From contig NZ_QBKQ01000001.1 of the NCBI RefSeq assembly GCF_003054225.1, positions 1,364,001 through 1,428,000 on the forward strand: 64,000 nucleotides of DNA, in the 5' to 3' direction. This document shows positions 62,601-64,000 of this stretch, piece after piece. This DNA comes from Christiangramia gaetbulicola. GTDB lineage: Bacteria > Bacteroidota > Bacteroidia > Flavobacteriales > Flavobacteriaceae. The notes below the pieces were generated by a model. That model had not been told where the DNA came from, ran no database searches, and worked only from the letters and a program-made list of their open reading frames with translations. A program made the translations under genes and the position numbers. The first letter of the stretch is position 1; every line of letters begins with the position of its first letter.

Positions 62601-64000
62601 CCATCGGGATGAACTATATGAGAACTGATGTAAGCCCGGCAGCGGCTCCACTGAATTCTGATGTAGATGCAACCCTATTGAGAAATGACGTGAGCTTTGA
62701 ACCGAATTACTCGATCGTTCAGAACAACGAGGAATTCGCAAACATCCTGGCTCATGAAGATACTCAAAGTCCATGGACTTCTGTTGGATTCAACGGAGAT
62801 CTTGTATTCGCGAGTTCAACGAGATTCATTGCACCGGAAAGTGGTTTCAATCTATCTCATATTCAAACCTGGTATGCATGGGGTGACTGGTTAAATTCAG
62901 ACCTTACTGTAGAGATCAGGGTTGGAAACCAGCTGGAAGATTCAGATGTACTTTATAAAGAAACTTTGAACTATGTAGCAGAAACTGCAAATGTTGATGG
63001 AGAGCTTATCACTCTTGCCCTTGGTGAGACGGTAGATCTTCAGCCATATGAGAAGTTCTTTGTGGTGATCACTTATCCGCTTGGTGCTAACTATCCACAG
63101 GGTCTTGGTTATGTCGACGCTCACGAAAGCAACAGGTATAAGTTCTACAATGCAGGTTTCTGGTGGGATATCGCCGATGCAGGATTGTCCAATTCAGGAT
63201 GGATCGTACGTGCCGGGGAAGTAGAGGCAGCTCAGAAGAACTGGCTTACTTTAACTGGAAATACCACTGGAGATGTTGCCGCAGGAGCGACTATGGATAT
63301 GAATGTTGAATTAAATCCAGCCAGAGCTTCCAAGGCAAGTAATTTCGCGATGCTTAATATTGAAACCAATGATCCAGAGATGGAACTGGTAAGTATCCCG
63401 GTTACCCTTGATATTAACCAGGCGCCAGATCTAGTTGCTGATGAGATGTATTATGTTAATGAGAACGAAACGCTTAATATAAGCTTAGGTACTTCAGATC
63501 TTGAAGGAGACCTGGTTGCAGGAGCGAGAATGGCAGAGGCTAATCCTAAGACCGAACTTAACTTCGCTGAAGGAATGGTAGACTTCTCATTCAGTCCAGA
63601 CTTTGAGGATGCGGGAATTCATACTTTCGACGTGATCCTTGAAGATGAAAATGGAATCGAAGGAACTTCTACTATCAAAGTTGAGGTTGTAGATGTGAAC
63701 AGAGCTCCTGAAGCAAACCTTTTAGATAACCAGACCTTGAATCTTTATACAGGTGAATATCGTCTGGACTTGAGTTCAGTGTTTACCGATCCCGATGGTG
63801 ACCAGGTAAGTTCATTGACTCCAACTTCGAGTAGTGAGGTAGTGGAGATATTTGTGAACGATAACAATATGCTGGTTACCCCATCTACTTTGGGTACTTC
63901 TACTATCACCCTTAAAGGAGTTGATGGTAGAGGCGGAGAGATCACAACAACATTTGATGTGGTTGTAGTAGACAAGGTTACCAATGACAGCGACTTAGAA
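56648..64000 (+). CDS. giant secreted S8 subtilisin-like protease (partial, 3' end beyond window)
   Basis: An uninterrupted frame of 2451 codons runs off the window. From ATG 56648 (5 bp after porV) the first 54 residues are hydrophilic, followed by MNKITQLFKKLGILTIMLWMAG, a normal signal peptide starting at 56810, so the true start is uncertain. Numbered from 56810, the subtilase triad is Asp206 (VVDGGVD), His264 (DHGTHVAG) and Ser439 (GTSMATPHA). FN3-like and repeated choice-of-anchor/Hydin-like beta modules follow (for example NLDFGSVFNGLSATREMTI, PAVVNFENINVGDNAQAS, then cadherin-like NENETLNISLGTSDLEGD). A T9SS C-terminal sorting domain would be expected beyond the window. Confidence 0.93.
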   Translation, partial: MKEQDDESVDHWLNRNASQRKALRSMLNVLKSREVKEFDTEINQEKNNDSKNRIMNKITQLFKKLGILTIMLWMAGSLNLMAQNSDFVPGKVRIKIKPDKLELVVKDLNKASTSGVLKTGLSSFDKISARYAASKMRRLFPDAGKNEAKHIKHGLHLWYEINVENEADIKAVANEYGGNEYISWAEPIRQKSLNYSGSSVVERPSAAAMETTTNDPYLSDQWHLSNDGSLEGSVAGSDINAPKAWDISMGKSNVIVAVVDGGVDTDHEDLKDNMWINTAELNGTPGEDDDFNGYVDDVYGYNFAENQGEITDQDHGTHVAGTVAATSNNGKGVAGVAGGSGNGDGVKIISAQVFSDNGSGSFAPAIVYGADNGAVISQNSWGYQSAGAFEQAVLDAIDYFIEEAGNYPGSPMKGGVVLFAAGNNGRDEIHYPSYYDQTIAIASTGTDYKKANYSNYGTWVDLTTTGGSLRQGNKSQVLSTLPDNRYGYMQGTSMATPHASGIAALVISKYGSETFTSEDLKKRLFRGIREIDSHNPEFEGKLGLGFMDAYLALAPDDEQAPETISDLTLLGTSEDFATLSFTVPSDAGDTTPYEYKLQWSKNMDMSEASEMMVANDFSNVGDLIETTVEGLDFETTYYFTVTAIDRWGNAAEASNQVEATTNQGPDIATDVANINVNIDTQVDENALENFKILNQQDGILNWDSEIRQVSNFQSYTRAALPARGTTVSANQLTVKQEPVEFVQKFETRNAVQNAWESSEKKYHGINPIYIIGETDTTATNSSATRFRVDEADGFNLTYVKAYLNLDQEDGPAILEIYKGEELLEDNLIYSDDQFVGRSENDSRYHGYNLKEQLFFEQGTTFWIVFHIPAGNLYPLGVGPEQSPEQSDNALMSFDLGETWVPLAGAMNNDQFVWAVTAASNVEPLHNYMTLNPTEGQILGVGEQDMEVAIDASQLINGNYKSNIVINSNDSDTPIHRVAADVTVTGHKPALATNNILDFGSVFNGLSATREMTIQNTGFGRFRTRTVTSSSPSFKVNTSTFSLNVAAKSETTMSITYTPSGVGNENAEITLTSWNGDVHTFNVFGVGTESAHIEADPAVVNFENINVGDNAQASFTLKNTGEYPLQYGFPAFTEDVSHIENLPESVQRYPYVMERTPYNGYEFNDISTSGTDITEFFKSNPMNNYYNVDLGFDFPFFGKAVDHMYITKYGVLTLGKNGNFNSTSKFHSAQLPDGYISGLLKEWALSKAGSIHLKREVGKLIVQYTDVRHSNDRDNVAITFQIELYSDGDIKLIYDKFDGLFSYQLRSFYSAIENEAKNDGVLVNSSSDKVELPMMPQQIVHIHSPGLGLIKEVTEAKGMIQPGESKEVMITLDGEKLIEGTHKEYISVLSNDPFNSSIPLEVNIDVVGGGESELILSETEVDLGDNFQQAEVRGIIGAKNEGSKQIEITDINFANASLRFEGESSVVIEPNQTLFIEYTLNTSEVGAVNNTLTLTDSEGATYEVAFTGNVIDAPGIEVMETEYSVSMNPDEEMTKSFKVTNTGKSTLEYAIAATEHVTVQQPAAQNSVPEFTYVHRSTYDETMQPNAQWIKLNEEDKVQFYLADGDLWEVLDLPFEFEFYEEKYDKVWMSSQGVLSFDEIEDESLSYFVPPSVPNDDELNNIISPYFAAGGPNTNLAEDQWGRYMKAFDDKVVFEWRGYNNLFYIGGEFSIQAILYKNGKIKFQYKNDPSKPIRAFYGLIGIENKDGSDGTQIAYYQDYLANEVAVEFNPATKETLEAGASREYDLTFNTNGANAGTYEESLKVINNTPLTPEVVVPINLEVSGDAELTFIPETVDLGEEMVGPDAAYMHDVAFKNTGKKTMTVNNIRVEDASTATIEHLVWHFRWGWSWQPIGATDSFTVEPGFESKTFRLTVSPQTPNDAYTNKVLVDTDFGTTEELLIKAAFKLPPSFTVNNEEIYHLAFNDDVYTHTLNMGNVDGESPLNYTIGMNYMRTDVSPAAAPLNSDVDATLLRNDVSFEPNYSIVQNNEEFANILAHEDTQSPWTSVGFNGDLVFASSTRFIAPESGFNLSHIQTWYAWGDWLNSDLTVEIRVGNQLEDSDVLYKETLNYVAETANVDGELITLALGETVDLQPYEKFFVVITYPLGANYPQGLGYVDAHESNRYKFYNAGFWWDIADAGLSNSGWIVRAGEVEAAQKNWLTLTGNTTGDVAAGATMDMNVELNPARASKASNFAMLNIETNDPEMELVSIPVTLDINQAPDLVADEMYYVNENETLNISLGTSDLEGDLVAGARMAEANPKTELNFAEGMVDFSFSPDFEDAGIHTFDVILEDENGIEGTSTIKVEVVDVNRAPEANLLDNQTLNLYTGEYRLDLSSVFTDPDGDQVSSLTPTSSSEVVEIFVNDNNMLVTPSTLGTSTITLKGVDGRGGEITTTFDVVVVDKVTNDSDLE

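Noticed and set aside
59912-62774. Minus-strand ORFs inside the giant protease
   Set aside because: They are short, lack family features and lie against a continuous plus-strand frame.

Overview
The window reads as chromosome of a marine-type flavobacterium (Bacteroidota, Flavobacteriaceae; the gene set and order suggest Gramella/Christiangramia or a close relative, which is inference). Support comes from many MKK-type lipoproteins and signal peptides, a TonB-dependent receptor with an N-terminal carboxypeptidase-like domain, PorV and other type IX secretion context, TAnnTTTG -7 promoter elements, a DnaE with a built-in proofreading domain, GGGPS, and the ftsX-DUF3098-uppP-truB block. Intergenic regions are peppered with a palindromic repeat family of the form GTCATCCTGAAC...TTTCAGGATCT or GTCATTCCGAGCGAAGCGAAGGAATCT.

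Region 1 (1-7.5 kb) is a DNA-damage or defence island. A DinB plus exonuclease-less DnaE mutagenesis cassette on the minus strand is divergent from a NUDIX hydrolase plus PLD-nuclease/DEAH-helicase/DUF3427 operon. The 152-bp gap between them carries three 11-bp palindromes spaced exactly 19 bp apart, a plausible shared operator array. Region 2 (7.5-13 kb) holds envelope proteins: an NTF2-like lipoprotein, an intradiol-dioxygenase-like lipoprotein, a DUF885 lipoprotein, a TM2 protein and a PEGA lipoprotein, with one likely gene remnant. Region 3 (13-17 kb) has SAH hydrolase, a phosphopantetheinyl transferase overlapping GGGPS, and two VOC genes bracketed by near-identical 101-bp repeats. Region 4 (17.3-20.7 kb) is an apparent operon of thiamine-binding protein, PnuC, NadR-like kinase, DUF4301 and ArfB. 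Region 5 (21-25.7 kb) is a PepSY-like acidic protein and a convergent NtrC regulator / hybrid kinase pair. Region 6 (25.7-28.8 kb) is a TPP riboswitch with its own terminator in front of a TonB receptor, then a Rieske-like lipoprotein.

Region 7 (28.8-45 kb) is mostly core genome: greA with a structured leader, HIT protein, thioesterase, histidine kinase, flavin reductase, an SSB-like DUF3127 protein, aat, tag, a TonB-family protein, truB, uppP, DUF3098, ftsX, panE, leuS, ald, rimM and rpsP. A GxxExxY gene bounded by inverted repeats sits inside the ftsX-uppP block. Region 8 (45-52.6 kb) has a stress four-helix protein, the replicative DnaE, a GC-rich structured element, thioredoxin, a DUF58 protein and tRNA-Asp. 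Region 9 (52.7-64 kb) has a secreted protein, a TPR/LuxR-type regulator, a PorV-type protein and the first 2451 codons of a giant secreted subtilase that runs off the window.

The strongest candidates for something under-described are the divergent mutagenesis/NUDIX-helicase locus with its phased palindromes, the GxxExxY unit with terminal inverted repeats, the greA leader, and the GC-rich structured element at about 50.5 kb. No CRISPR array, rRNA or transposase gene was found.
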